NCBI GenBank assembly: GCA_934394855.1
Contig: CAKRRH010000022.1
Location: forward strand, 1-29,884
Direction of reading: 5' to 3'
From: an uncultured Eubacteriales bacterium
GTDB taxonomy: Bacteria; Bacillota; Clostridia; Oscillospirales; Acutalibacteraceae
Length of the DNA: 29,884 bases
The notes under the pieces were generated by a model, which made no database searches, was not told the DNA's origin, and saw only the letters and a program-made list of their open reading frames with translations. Every line of letters starts with the position of its first letter. Position 1 is the first letter of the stretch. This document shows positions 22,309 through 29,884 of the stretch, piece after piece. The position numbers and the translations under genes are program-made.

Positions 22309-23751
22309 TTATTTTTTTGCCCATGTTGAGGGTGAAAATGCGATAATAAGCGGGAAAATTTCAAGTCTGCCGAGCAACATTGCAAACGACAGCACAATTT
22401 TTGAAAATGCCGAATAATCCGCATATGACGCTGCAGGACCTACTAAAGAAAAGCCGGGTCCGATGTTGTTAAAGCATGATGCCGCCGCTGACAGATTGGT
22501 TTCAAGGTCGAACGGCTCAAAGCAAAGCAACAAAAATACGATTGCAAAGCAAGCGATATATAGCGTGAAATAGCTGCTTGCGCTGTTTTGCGTGGCGTTA
22601 TCGATTTTTTTGCCCTCAAGCTTGACTGCACTGACCGAACGGGGATGTAGCATATGGTGGATTTCGCGGCGCCCCATCTTCATGAGCAATATTACTCGCG
22701 AAACTTTCAGTCCGCCTGCCGTTGAACCTGCACAGGCGCCGATGAACATCAGCACAAGCAAAACGCCCTTTGCAAGTCCGGGCCAAAGATCAAAGTCGGC
22801 GGTTGCATAGCCTGTGGTAGTCATGATCGACGACACCTGGAAAGCAGAAAGTCGGAACGCCTGCTCAAAATTATGATACATCGGGTAGATGCTGAAGGTG
22901 ACAAGTCCGATCGATATTAACGCGATTGCGCCGTAGCACCAAAGCTCGGCACTTTTGAACACCGAACGGAAACGGCGGATTATCAACAAATAATATAGGT
23001 TGAAATTCACACCGAAAAGCAGCATGAATATTGTAATTACCCACTGCAAATATGAATTGTAGCCTGCGATCGAATCGGCTTTGATTCCGAAGCCGCCCGT
23101 GCCTGCTGTGCCGAATGCATGAACCGCACTTTCAAAAAGATTCATTCCGCCGCAAAGCAAAAGTATTATTTCAAGCACCGTCATGGCGATGTATATCAGG
23201 TACAATATTTTTGCGGTATCTTTGATTTTCGGAACAAGCTTTCCGACGATCGGTCCGGGAACTTCTGCTCTTAATATATGAATCGAACGGTCTGACATAC
23301 TCGGAATTACCGCCATTACAAATACAAGCACACCCATTCCGCCTACCCAATGGGTGAAGCTTCGCCAAAAGAGCATTCCGTGGCTGAGCGCTTCGACATC
23401 TTTTAAAATTGACGCACCTGTTGTGGTAAAGCCGCTGACGGTCTCAAACACCGCCGAGATATATGACGGGATTTCGCCGCTTAAATAAAACGGCAACGCA
23501 CCGACAAGCGACATCATTATCCAAGCGGCGGCTACTATTACAAAGCCCTCTTTGGCATATATTACATGATTGCTCGGTCTGCTGATGATCGTCATTGGAA
23601 AACCGAGACAAATTGCAATCCCGATCGTCAAAAGGAACGACCAAAAACACTGTTCACGATAGATCAGCGAAACGACGGCAGGAAGCGTCAGCAAAATTGC
23701 TTCTACCTTGATGATCTGACCGATCGTATATAGCACCATTCTGCGATTCAT
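22309..23751 (-). CDS. trkH: Potassium uptake channel subunit TrkH
   Basis: The 480-residue membrane protein has the four pore repeats of the Trk/Ktr/HKT family. Filter segments are FTTTGAS (108-114), FGTAGTGGFG (213-222), IMTTTGYAT (309-317) and FNNIGPGF (427-434); GACAGSTAGG (338-347) in the gating loop region is also typical. It admits K+ with the help of TrkA, encoded 12 bases upstream in the same operon. Full-length and intact. Confidence 0.95.
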   Translation of the reverse strand: MNRRMVLYTIGQIIKVEAILLTLPAVVSLIYREQCFWSFLLTIGIAICLGFPMTIISRPSNHVIYAKEGFVIVAAAWIMMSLVGALPFYLSGEIPSYISAVFETVSGFTTTGASILKDVEALSHGMLFWRSFTHWVGGMGVLVFVMAVIPSMSDRSIHILRAEVPGPIVGKLVPKIKDTAKILYLIYIAMTVLEIILLLCGGMNLFESAVHAFGTAGTGGFGIKADSIAGYNSYLQWVITIFMLLFGVNFNLYYLLIIRRFRSVFKSAELWCYGAIALISIGLVTFSIYPMYHNFEQAFRLSAFQVSSIMTTTGYATADFDLWPGLAKGVLLVLMFIGACAGSTAGGLKVSRVILLMKMGRREIHHMLHPRSVSAVKLEGKKIDNATQNSASSYFTLYIACFAIVFLLLCFEPFDLETNLSAAASCFNNIGPGFSLVGPAASYADYSAFSKIVLSFAMLLGRLEIFPLIIAFSPSTWAKK

Positions 23752-23763
23752 AAAAGCTTCCTC

Positions 23764-25131
23764 TTAATTTTTCTTAATAATGTCGGACAAGTCGTTGATT
23801 CGCTTGTTTGCGGCGATTATTACCACTCGGTCATCACGCATGATCTCGTCGTCGCCCGCCGGAATGATTGTTTTTCTTCCTCTGATGATTCCGGCGATCA
23901 GAACATTTTCATCTGTTTCAAGGTCTTTGAGAGGAACATCGGTAATCCCTGGTTGTGATGATTTAACATTAAATTCAAGCGCCTCAACCCGTCCGTCCAT
24001 CAGCTTATAGAGCGTTTCAACGCTGCTGTCAATCGAATTTTCAAGTGCTCTGGCATAGCGCAGGACGATGTCGGAGGTGATGTCTTTCGGGGATACAATG
24101 CAGTCAAGTCCGAGCTTTTCCGCCATTACGCTAAGTTCATGACGGTTGACCTTTGAAATGACCTTCGGAACATTTTGCGAGGACGCAAAAATTGAGATCA
24201 ATATATTTTCCTCGTCCATTCCGGTAAGAGATACAAATGCATCTGTCAGACGGATTCCCTCTTCACGAAGGAGTTCCTGCTGTGCGCCGTCGCCGTGTAT
24301 TATTACCGCTTTAGGCAGCTGGTCGGACAAGACTCTGCAACGCTCACGGTTAGATTCGATAATTTTAACCGAATTGCCGATGTTGCAAAGCATTTTCGCA
24401 AGATAATAGGCTGTTTTACTGCCGCCCAAAATCATTACGCTTTTAGCCTGCTTTTGCAAAATTCCGAGGCCTTTGAAGAATTTTTGGATTTCGGCGTGCG
24501 TTGCGGTGATGCTGATTCGGTCGCCGCTCATCAGCGTGAAGCTGCCGTCCGGGATATATACATCATCGCCGCGCTGAACTGCGCATATCAACACCTTTGC
24601 CTTGAACCTGTCGCGAAAATCGACAAGCTTCATTCCGTCGAGCATTGAATTATCTTTGAGCTTGATTTCGACCATCTCAAATTTTCTGCCCGAAAAATAT
24701 TCTACCTTTGCCGCACTCGGCAGTTTGAGCAGGTTAAAAAGCTCCTGCGCCGCTGTCAAATCGGGGTTTATTGCCATTGAAAGATCGAGCTGTTGGCACA
24801 TAAATTCAAGGCTTTCGTCGTTATATTCGGGGTTGCGGATTCGTGCGATAGTATGGCTGCAGCCCAATTTTTTTGAAAGAAAACAGCTTAACATATTAAG
24901 CTCGTCAGAGCCTGTTGCGGCAATCAGCAAATCCGCCTTTTCAACGCCCGCTTCATTAAGCGTTTCACAGTCAGCGCCGTTTCCGCACACGCTCATTACA
25001 TCATAAATGTTGGTTATTTCCGAAATAACCGCAGGATCGTTGTCGATTGCTACAACATCATGCCCCTCAGAAACAAGACTGTTTAAAACATTTGTACCGA
25101 TTTTTCCACAGCCAACAACAATTATATTCAT
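23764..25131 (-). CDS. trkA: Trk potassium system regulatory protein TrkA
   Basis: From the Met at 25131 (MNIIVVGCGKIG) the product has 455 residues, the usual TrkA size with two RCK units. The first Rossmann motif is GCGKIG (7-12) with Asp30 closing the nucleotide site (VVAIDND); the second is VMILGGSKTAYYLAKML (232-248) with acidic IIESN. Each is followed by a TrkA-C domain (about 143-220 and 375-455). It binds NAD(H)/ATP and gates TrkH at the membrane. A start nine codons earlier is in frame but would add residues not found in the family. Confidence 0.94.
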   Translation of the reverse strand: MNIIVVGCGKIGTNVLNSLVSEGHDVVAIDNDPAVISEITNIYDVMSVCGNGADCETLNEAGVEKADLLIAATGSDELNMLSCFLSKKLGCSHTIARIRNPEYNDESLEFMCQQLDLSMAINPDLTAAQELFNLLKLPSAAKVEYFSGRKFEMVEIKLKDNSMLDGMKLVDFRDRFKAKVLICAVQRGDDVYIPDGSFTLMSGDRISITATHAEIQKFFKGLGILQKQAKSVMILGGSKTAYYLAKMLCNIGNSVKIIESNRERCRVLSDQLPKAVIIHGDGAQQELLREEGIRLTDAFVSLTGMDEENILISIFASSQNVPKVISKVNRHELSVMAEKLGLDCIVSPKDITSDIVLRYARALENSIDSSVETLYKLMDGRVEALEFNVKSSQPGITDVPLKDLETDENVLIAGIIRGRKTIIPAGDDEIMRDDRVVIIAANKRINDLSDIIKKN

Positions 25132-25169
25132 CTTTTTCACACTTTCCTTAATATACAACTATCTAACCG

Positions 25170-25198
25170 ATTATAAATATTACCACATAAAACCACAA
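25170..25198 (-). promoter_or_regulatory. Possible promoter of trkA-trkH
   Basis: TATAAT (25170-25175) is perfect, with TTGTGG (25193-25198) 17 bases upstream on the minus strand as a weak -35. No ydaO-type cyclic-di-AMP riboswitch is visible in this short leader. Confidence 0.45.
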
Positions 25199-25241
25199 AA
25201 TTCAAGTGGTAAAATGGCGAATTTTACAATATTCAACCAAA

Positions 25242-25275
25242 TTCCCCCACCGCAAAAACGCCTGCGGCAGGGGAA
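25242..25275. other. GC-rich hairpin in the trkA upstream gap
   Basis: TTCCCC/GGGGAA with an inner CCGC/GCGG stem. It has no U-run and lies between the symporter remnant stop and trkA; it may be a degenerate terminator or a repeat relic. Confidence 0.3.
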
Positions 25276-25332
25276 GTGAATTTATGTCCGACTGTAAATT
25301 ATCCGACTGATTTGAAACGTTCAAAAATTAAA

Positions 25333-25560
25333 TCAGTTTTTGCTGTTATATTTTTCTTTATCAAGGACGCCCTCTTTGCAGTTTACGATAACATTTGTGG
25401 CTGCGTCGCCGATAACATTCAGCGTGATAACCGCCATTCCTGGCAGATAGTTCATTGCAAGAATCAACGAATATGCAATCATGCAAAGCTCGGTGTTAAG
25501 ACCGACGCCCATCATCACGACATAGACCATTGTTGTGCCTGCAACCGGGATCGCCGGTGT
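25333..25560 (-). pseudogene. 3' fragment of a dicarboxylate/amino acid:cation symporter (DAACS)
   Basis: About 75 codons ending at a TGA (25333-25335) read AIPVAGTTMVYVVMMGVGLN, a membrane-type stretch, then LNVIGDAATNVIVNCKEGVLD. The asparagine/aspartate-rich NVxGDA signature near the C-terminus is typical of DAACS carriers such as GltP, DctA and relatives. Upstream of about 25560 the minus frame becomes the antisense of a recombinase gene, so the first four-fifths of the symporter are missing. It cannot make a working carrier. Confidence 0.75.
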
Positions 25561-25561
25561 G

Positions 25562-25741
25562 ATAGCCGAGCGCATGGCCCGAAAGCACCAGATCGAAACG
25601 TACCTGAAAAACCTGCGGAGCCGGGAGCCGCTGACGGAGTTCCGGGACACCGACTGGCTGGCGATGGTCGATTTCATCACCGTCCACAGCAAAAAGGACA
25701 TCCGGGTAACCTTCAAGGACGGCACCGAGATCAAAGCATAA
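25562..25741 (+). pseudogene. 3' fragment of a large serine recombinase
   Basis: The plus frame ending at the TAA at 25739-25741 encodes RKHQIETYLKNLRS, then LTEFRDTDWLAMVDFITVHS and KKDIRVTFKDGTEIKA. This is the C-terminal tail pattern of clostridial transposon and prophage serine recombinases. The DNA is clearly richer in GC than its neighbours, and its own terminator follows. The catalytic domain is absent; the fragment begins at the junction with the symporter remnant, tail-to-tail reading frames overlapping by a few bases. Confidence 0.8.
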
Positions 25742-25755
25742 GCCCATAGACGCAG

Positions 25756-25793
25756 AAACGCCTCTGAACCACATCGGCTCGGAGGCGTTTTTG
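25756..25793 (+). terminator. Terminator of the recombinase remnant
   Basis: AAACGCCTC and GAGGCGTTT form a 9-bp stem followed by TTTGTTT, 15 bases after the recombinase stop. Confidence 0.8.
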
Positions 25794-25815
25794 TTTATGC
25801 GCTACTATTAATCCT

Positions 25816-26412
25816 TTAATTTTTGTGCTTTAAGAACCAAAAGTGGTTTTGACCATCCTCGGATTTTTCAATATCACATGCAAGGCTCTTTTTCTTCTCA
25901 GGATTTCTCGCAAGTAATACTCCGAGGATAGTATTGGCAAAAGCAATATTACGAGGTGCTTTCTCTTCGTTCACACGAATGTATAGAGCATATTCTGTGC
26001 CGTCCTCAAGGTTAATGAACTCATCAATGAAATCCTTGACATTTGACCAGCCATGTTTTTCAAAAACCACCTCGTATTCAGGATTGTGAAGAAAATCAAG
26101 ATACTCTTGTTCTTCTGCTGCACCTTCTCCGTGATGGAACTCTTCAAAATCGTACTGGTTTATGTCAGAAACGACAATGTTATCAAAGTGGCTGTTCACG
26201 TTACCAATAATACCGGCATACTCGTCACTACTGATTCCAAATTCCTCTGTCGGGTCGTATTCATGCATTGCCTGAGTGATTTTCTTTTTTGCTTCGTTGA
26301 TCTTTTCTTGAATTAGATTCATTTCGGTCTGATATGACTTCTGGATAGCTTTGATTTCTTGCAATCTTTTCTCCTCTTCAGCGATTTTTGCATCGAAGGC
26401 TTTGTAGATCAC
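25816..26412 (-). CDS. Unrecognised coiled-coil protein
   Basis: I do not recognise this 198-residue protein. The N-terminal third (about 8-52) is a strong coiled coil of E/K/Q-rich heptads. The middle (about 53-110) is very acidic, and the C-terminal half (about 110-198) looks like a compact alpha/beta domain with aromatic residues (GWSNVKDFIDEF, YALYIRVNEE, HFWFLKHKN). No signal peptide or membrane segment is present. AAGGA lies before the ATG. It stands alone between the recombinase scar and a phage-type gene remnant, so a cargo gene of the mobile element is likely (inference). Confidence 0.6.
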   Translation of the reverse strand: MIYKAFDAKIAEEEKRLQEIKAIQKSYQTEMNLIQEKINEAKKKITQAMHEYDPTEEFGISSDEYAGIIGNVNSHFDNIVVSDINQYDFEEFHHGEGAAEEQEYLDFLHNPEYEVVFEKHGWSNVKDFIDEFINLEDGTEYALYIRVNEEKAPRNIAFANTILGVLLARNPEKKKSLACDIEKSEDGQNHFWFLKHKN

Positions 26413-26445
26413 ATGATTATCCTTATGATTATTAGCCCGATAAAT

Positions 26446-26472
26446 ACAAAAAGTCCGCCAAAAACGACGGAC
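26446..26472 (-). terminator. Orphan intrinsic terminator
   Basis: On the minus strand GTCCG-(10-base loop)-CGGAC is followed by UUUUUGU. No minus-strand gene lies upstream that it could serve; the plus-strand polyvalent gene begins, truncated, just to the right. It probably belongs to a gene lost in a rearrangement. Confidence 0.6.
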
Positions 26473-26492
26473 AATGTTTTTGAGCTAAATAA

Positions 26493-29400
26493 GAACGAGC
26501 AATAGATGAGATCATCGAGAACATCACTTCGGCGCTGCATGAAATGTTCGGGGCGGCTGAGCAGGATTCGGAAGAATATCAGCTGTATGAACAGGCAGGC
26601 GGCACATTCAAAGAGCTGCAAGAGCGGTTTAACAAGATGTTGTATGACGCTTCGAATGTCAGCAAGAAGAGCGGCACACCGACCGAATATCAATCGGGCG
26701 AGGTTATCAACGAGGACGGCGATTTGAGGTTTAAAGTTTCGAGTGAAAACGCTGATTTGCTTGACAGGTACACCGAAAAGACCTATAATAATTATGGGTG
26801 GATTGCGGTCAATAATGTATTGACGAAAAGCGAATGGTCACAATATAACCGAAAGATTCGTGAAACGCTCACCGGCAAGACGCCGAAGAACTTTTACGGC
26901 GAAAGCGTTATGACGGTCGGCGAACATTCTTCCGACATTTCCGCTTTGGTATATGTAAAAGGAACTGCAAGCAACCCGATTGTTACTAAGGTTGTGAGGG
27001 TAAACAGCGAAATACATAACGCCGAAAATATTTCAGATATTCTACAGGAGGTAATCGAGCGTGAGCGACAAGGATTTAGAAATCCGTATGAAATTGTTGA
27101 GGAATTTGCGGAGAAAAAAATATTCTTTGAAATCAAAAGACAAGATTTTTCTTCTCTTCAAGAACTTAGAAACAAGTCAAAAGGAAGCATTGGCCAAACG
27201 GTTGATTCCGATAGTGGAATCGAGCAAAACAGAAGAAGAAGCGCTGGAGCGGATTCAGCAGATAGCGAAGCAGGAGTAGATGATACTTCTGCTTTTTCTA
27301 ATGGCGAAAAAGAGTTGAGGTTTAGCTTTGGGGGCGAGAATGCAAAAATCGCCGACAAGCTGAAATTGACTTTTGCAATGCAAATGGAAAAAGACGGCGT
27401 TGACAGCGAGACTATCCGAAAAGAAACAGGCTGGTTCAAAGGATATGACAATAAATGGCGGTTCGAGATCGACGACAGCAAATCAAAGCTTGTTGAAAAT
27501 CCGCCGCTTGAATTACACGGCGACAACACAGACGGCTTTTACAGAACGGGTAAGCTGTCAGATTTGTATGTAAACACGGACCTTTACGCAGCATATCCCG
27601 AACTCAAAGATATTACCGTCATTATTCAGCAAACGGAAAACGGAGTGTCGGGCACCGCCTTTTCAAGGAACGGCGAAAATCAAATCGTTCTTTCGCAGGA
27701 GCTTTTCAAGCGTTATACGAAAGAATACAGCGACTATCTGAACGGCGGGCGGCTTGCCGAGATAAAGCGGATTGAACAAACACCCGAATATAAAGAATAT
27801 CAAAAATATTATGATGAGGATAAATATTCGGAGCTTGATCCCGAAGTTTGGCTTGAAAAAGAAAAAGCGGCGAGAGATAAATTTTTCGGTTCCGAAATCG
27901 GCAAAAGGTATTATCAGCTTCAATGGGGCAAGCCGAATATGCAGAAATATGAACTCGGTTGGTCTAAAAACGCCAAAGAGGTGCTTTTGCATGAATTACA
28001 GCACATTGTGCAAAGCATTGAGGGAATGACGATGGGTTCAAGCCCCGAATTTTGGAGCAGAAAATTATTAGAGGCTGAGAATAATTATAAAACCGCCAAC
28101 CGCACGCTTGACCGACAAATTGATAATTTGTTTGATGTTCTTGAACGCTATGGCGTAGGTGAAAAATATAACGACGATTTTGATATTTTTACCGGTGAAG
28201 GTGTGCCGGAGCTCCGTAATTATCTTAAAAGTATTGACGCCCCACGAGGCGTGTTTGATATGCTTGATAATATTAAGTGGTATATCGACGATAGTGCCAA
28301 GGCAAGAACGGAATATATGAAAATAAAAAACCGTTCATCCGGTGAGTTATATAGCTCGACCGCCGGCGAAATCGAAGCGAGAGACAGTGCCAATCGTTCA
28401 AGCCTCACCGCAGAGCAAAGAAAAAACACCCGACCCGATATTGACAGGACGGATGTTGTATTTGCCGACGGCGGCGTATATTCTGCAAACGCTTATGCAG
28501 ACAAATTTGGTCAACAAATTGATGATTGGTTACAAGGAAAAATGCCGAAGGACGGCTATTTTGATTTAGGAATAACTTCACCGGCTCTCGTTGAAAGCGG
28601 CGCAGATAAACTTTCTCTTGTTATGCCCGAATCAGTAATATACAAATTTACGACCGACTACAACGAGCATGCCATATCTCTGGACGATATTAGGCGCTTA
28701 CCGTATGAACTTCAAGACCCCGTTTTTACCTTTAAAGGCTCAGTCAAAAACAGTATAGTTGCACTATCCGAAATAACCGATAAAAGTGGGAATGAAGTAA
28801 TTGCGGCTATACATCTTTCAAAAAGACAAGGAAGATATATCGTCAACAGAATAGCGAGTGTGTACGGAAAAAATAACATCAAGAATTATGTATTATCTCA
28901 GATCGAAAAAGGTAATTTAATCAATCCGAGCAGAAAAAAAGCGCTTAACTGGTTTACGACTAAAGGGCTCCAATTGCCCGAAGTGGTTCAAACCAAATTA
29001 AACGCTTATTCTGACATCAATATATCACAAAATGATACTGATGTCAATAGCATTATATCCAAAAAGTCGCAAAACGATACATCAAATTTCCGTTATTCGA
29101 TTTCGGGCGAGGACAAGATTGCAAAGCAGGAGTCGAAAAATCTTGAAAAAGAAAACGAGGCGCTCAAAAATCGGCTGCATGAAAGCGAGATTGAGAACGA
29201 CCGTTTGCGCCGTGAAACTCAGCTTACCGAATTTACGACAAAGGACGACCCGTCGGTCAATTCGTTTGCAAAGTCGCTTCGGCGGAAATATGGCTCGACA
29301 ATGACGACAGCCGAGCTGCACCAAAGGCTCAATGACATTTATTATCACTTGGCAAAGAGGGGCGGCAAAGCGAGCAATGTCATATCGGATAAGTGCTTGA

Positions 29401-29801
29401 AGCTTGCCGAGGACATTGCGAACACGGCAACCCAAAAGCGGCAGGGCGAATTTTGGAATGAGCTTCGGGGATATTTCAAAGATAAGCGGATCACGCTGTC
29501 GGAGCAGGACCGCAACGATATGGGCGACTGGCAGTCGTTTAGGAAGAAATATCAACAGTCGTTCGGGCTTCGCAACGAGGGCGGTTTGCCGGTTGATGTT
29601 GTTTATATGGAACTGCATGAGCAATTCCCGGGGTTGTTTGATGATACTGTTACTCACCCTGCGGATCAGCTGAGAGAGATCGGGGAAGTGTATGAAAAAT
29701 TGATTTTAATAACAGTGTATATAAAAAGAAAACGACCCGTAACAAACCGAAGTTCGTCACGGGCGTTTCCTATACATTCAGATACCCAAAAAACTGAATA
29801 A
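26493..29801 (+). pseudogene. Truncated phage/ICE polyvalent protein with HExxH motif and PBECR-like nuclease domain
   Basis: The frame is open from 26493, right after a stop, with family-like sequence (ERAIDEIIENITSALHE) before the first ATG at 26544 and no ribosome site there, so the 5' end is missing. Numbering from 26544: residues about 60-190 resemble a polyvalent-associated domain; about 270-315 hold ETGWFKGYDNKWRFEIDD, and 481-487 LLHELQH, an HExxH zincin-type motif, together like LPD23. Residues about 660-815 (GYFDLGITSPALVESGA to ALNWFTTKGLQLP) match the PBECR phage nuclease pattern. A coiled coil (about 865-895) and an alpha-helical end follow. After ADQLREIGEVYEKL (about 29703) the frame encodes only the antisense of an rRNA-operon terminator, so the 3' end is lost too. 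Such proteins are carried or injected with phage or conjugative DNA. Confidence 0.72.
29721..29770 (-). terminator. Terminator of the rRNA operon
   Basis: On the minus strand GAAACG-CCCGTGAC pairs with GTTACGGG-T-CGTTTTC across a short loop, followed by TTTTTAT. It lies about 100 bases beyond the 23S 3' end. Between them are two smaller hairpins, GTGTAT/ATACAC and ATTCAG/CTGAAT. Confidence 0.8.
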
Positions 29802-29868
29802 AGGTGGGGTGATGGAAAACGATGGGGTGTGTATAAAAGAATACACTAAAATTGAACCATAAATTGTA

Positions 29869-29884
29869 GGTCAAGCCCTCGACC
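29869..29884 (-). rRNA. 3' end of 23S rRNA (rest outside window)
   Basis: Read on the minus strand, the last 16 bases are GGTCGAGGGCTTGACC, the characteristic 3' terminus of Firmicutes 23S rRNA (compare B. subtilis GATCGAGGACTTAACC). The strong terminator downstream supports an rRNA transcript. Only the tail is inside the window. Confidence 0.72.

Noticed and set aside
25132..25260. Cyclic-di-AMP (ydaO) riboswitch before the potassium genes
   Set aside because: The leader is too short and lacks the conserved ydaO blocks; only a modest promoter is visible.
25333..25734. A single 133-residue minus-strand protein
   Set aside because: Only its C-terminal half is symporter-like; the N-terminal half is antisense to the recombinase tail, so it is a chance fusion at the scar.
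26409..26693. Minus-strand frame of 94 codons with a hydrophobic C-terminus
   Set aside because: It runs through a terminator hairpin and is antisense to the polyvalent gene; the hydrophobic part is encoded by the hairpin and its T-run.
29813..29863. 16-codon frame MENDGVCIKEYTKIEP with a good-looking AAGGTGGGG upstream
   Set aside because: It is antisense to the spacer between the 23S 3' end and the rRNA terminator; the bases form hairpins of that transcript.

Overview
The window reads as a chromosomal contig from a low-to-mid GC Gram-positive Clostridia species, probably in the Ruminococcaceae/Oscillospirales. Evidence for this is a dockerin-bearing secreted protein, a lipoprotein glycoside hydrolase, strong AGGAGG ribosome sites, textbook TTGACA-N17-TATAAT promoters, a TrkA/TrkH pair, and DUF378 and YoaK-type membrane proteins. 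Placement below order is inference. The right edge coincides with what looks like the 3' end of a 23S rRNA gene, a common place for an assembly to break.

Left part (1-5.4 kb, minus strand). A truncated clan GH-A lipoprotein hydrolase has a leader holding a class I cyclic-di-GMP riboswitch followed by an intrinsic terminator. Next come a tRNA-Ser(CGA), a membrane-anchored polysaccharide deacetylase and a class B penicillin-binding protein, so this is a cell-surface and wall block.

Middle (5.4-14.6 kb). A DUF378 membrane protein (plus strand) is followed by trxA, whose promoter carries a Fur/PerR-like palindrome. An operon of an MsmX-type sugar-import ATPase, malQ and glgP handles uptake energy and breakdown of alpha-glucans. 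A secreted dockerin/propeller-like protein and a divergent YoaK-family protein follow. A 670-base gene-free stretch contains two diverged copies of a hairpin-headed repeat and further inverted repeats.

Glycan operon (14.67-21.5 kb, minus strand, eight genes). In order of transcription: wecE, GNAT acetyltransferase, polyprenyl-phosphate glycosyltransferase, two overlapping SMR/ArnE-ArnF-like half flippases, a GT-C-like membrane protein, rmlA and rmlB. rmlC and rmlD are absent, so the predicted sugar is dTDP-Fuc4NAc rather than rhamnose. The set is a self-contained make, load, flip and transfer system for decorating a surface polymer.

Right part (21.5-29.9 kb). trmO and trkH-trkA are ordinary chromosomal genes. 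From about 25.3 kb the window becomes a patchwork: the 3' end of a dicarboxylate/amino-acid symporter butts head-on against the GC-rich 3' end of a large serine recombinase. After that come an unrecognised coiled-coil protein, an orphan terminator, and a very long phage/ICE polyvalent protein with an HExxH motif and a PBECR-like nuclease domain. That long protein is cut at both ends and runs into the terminator of the rRNA operon.
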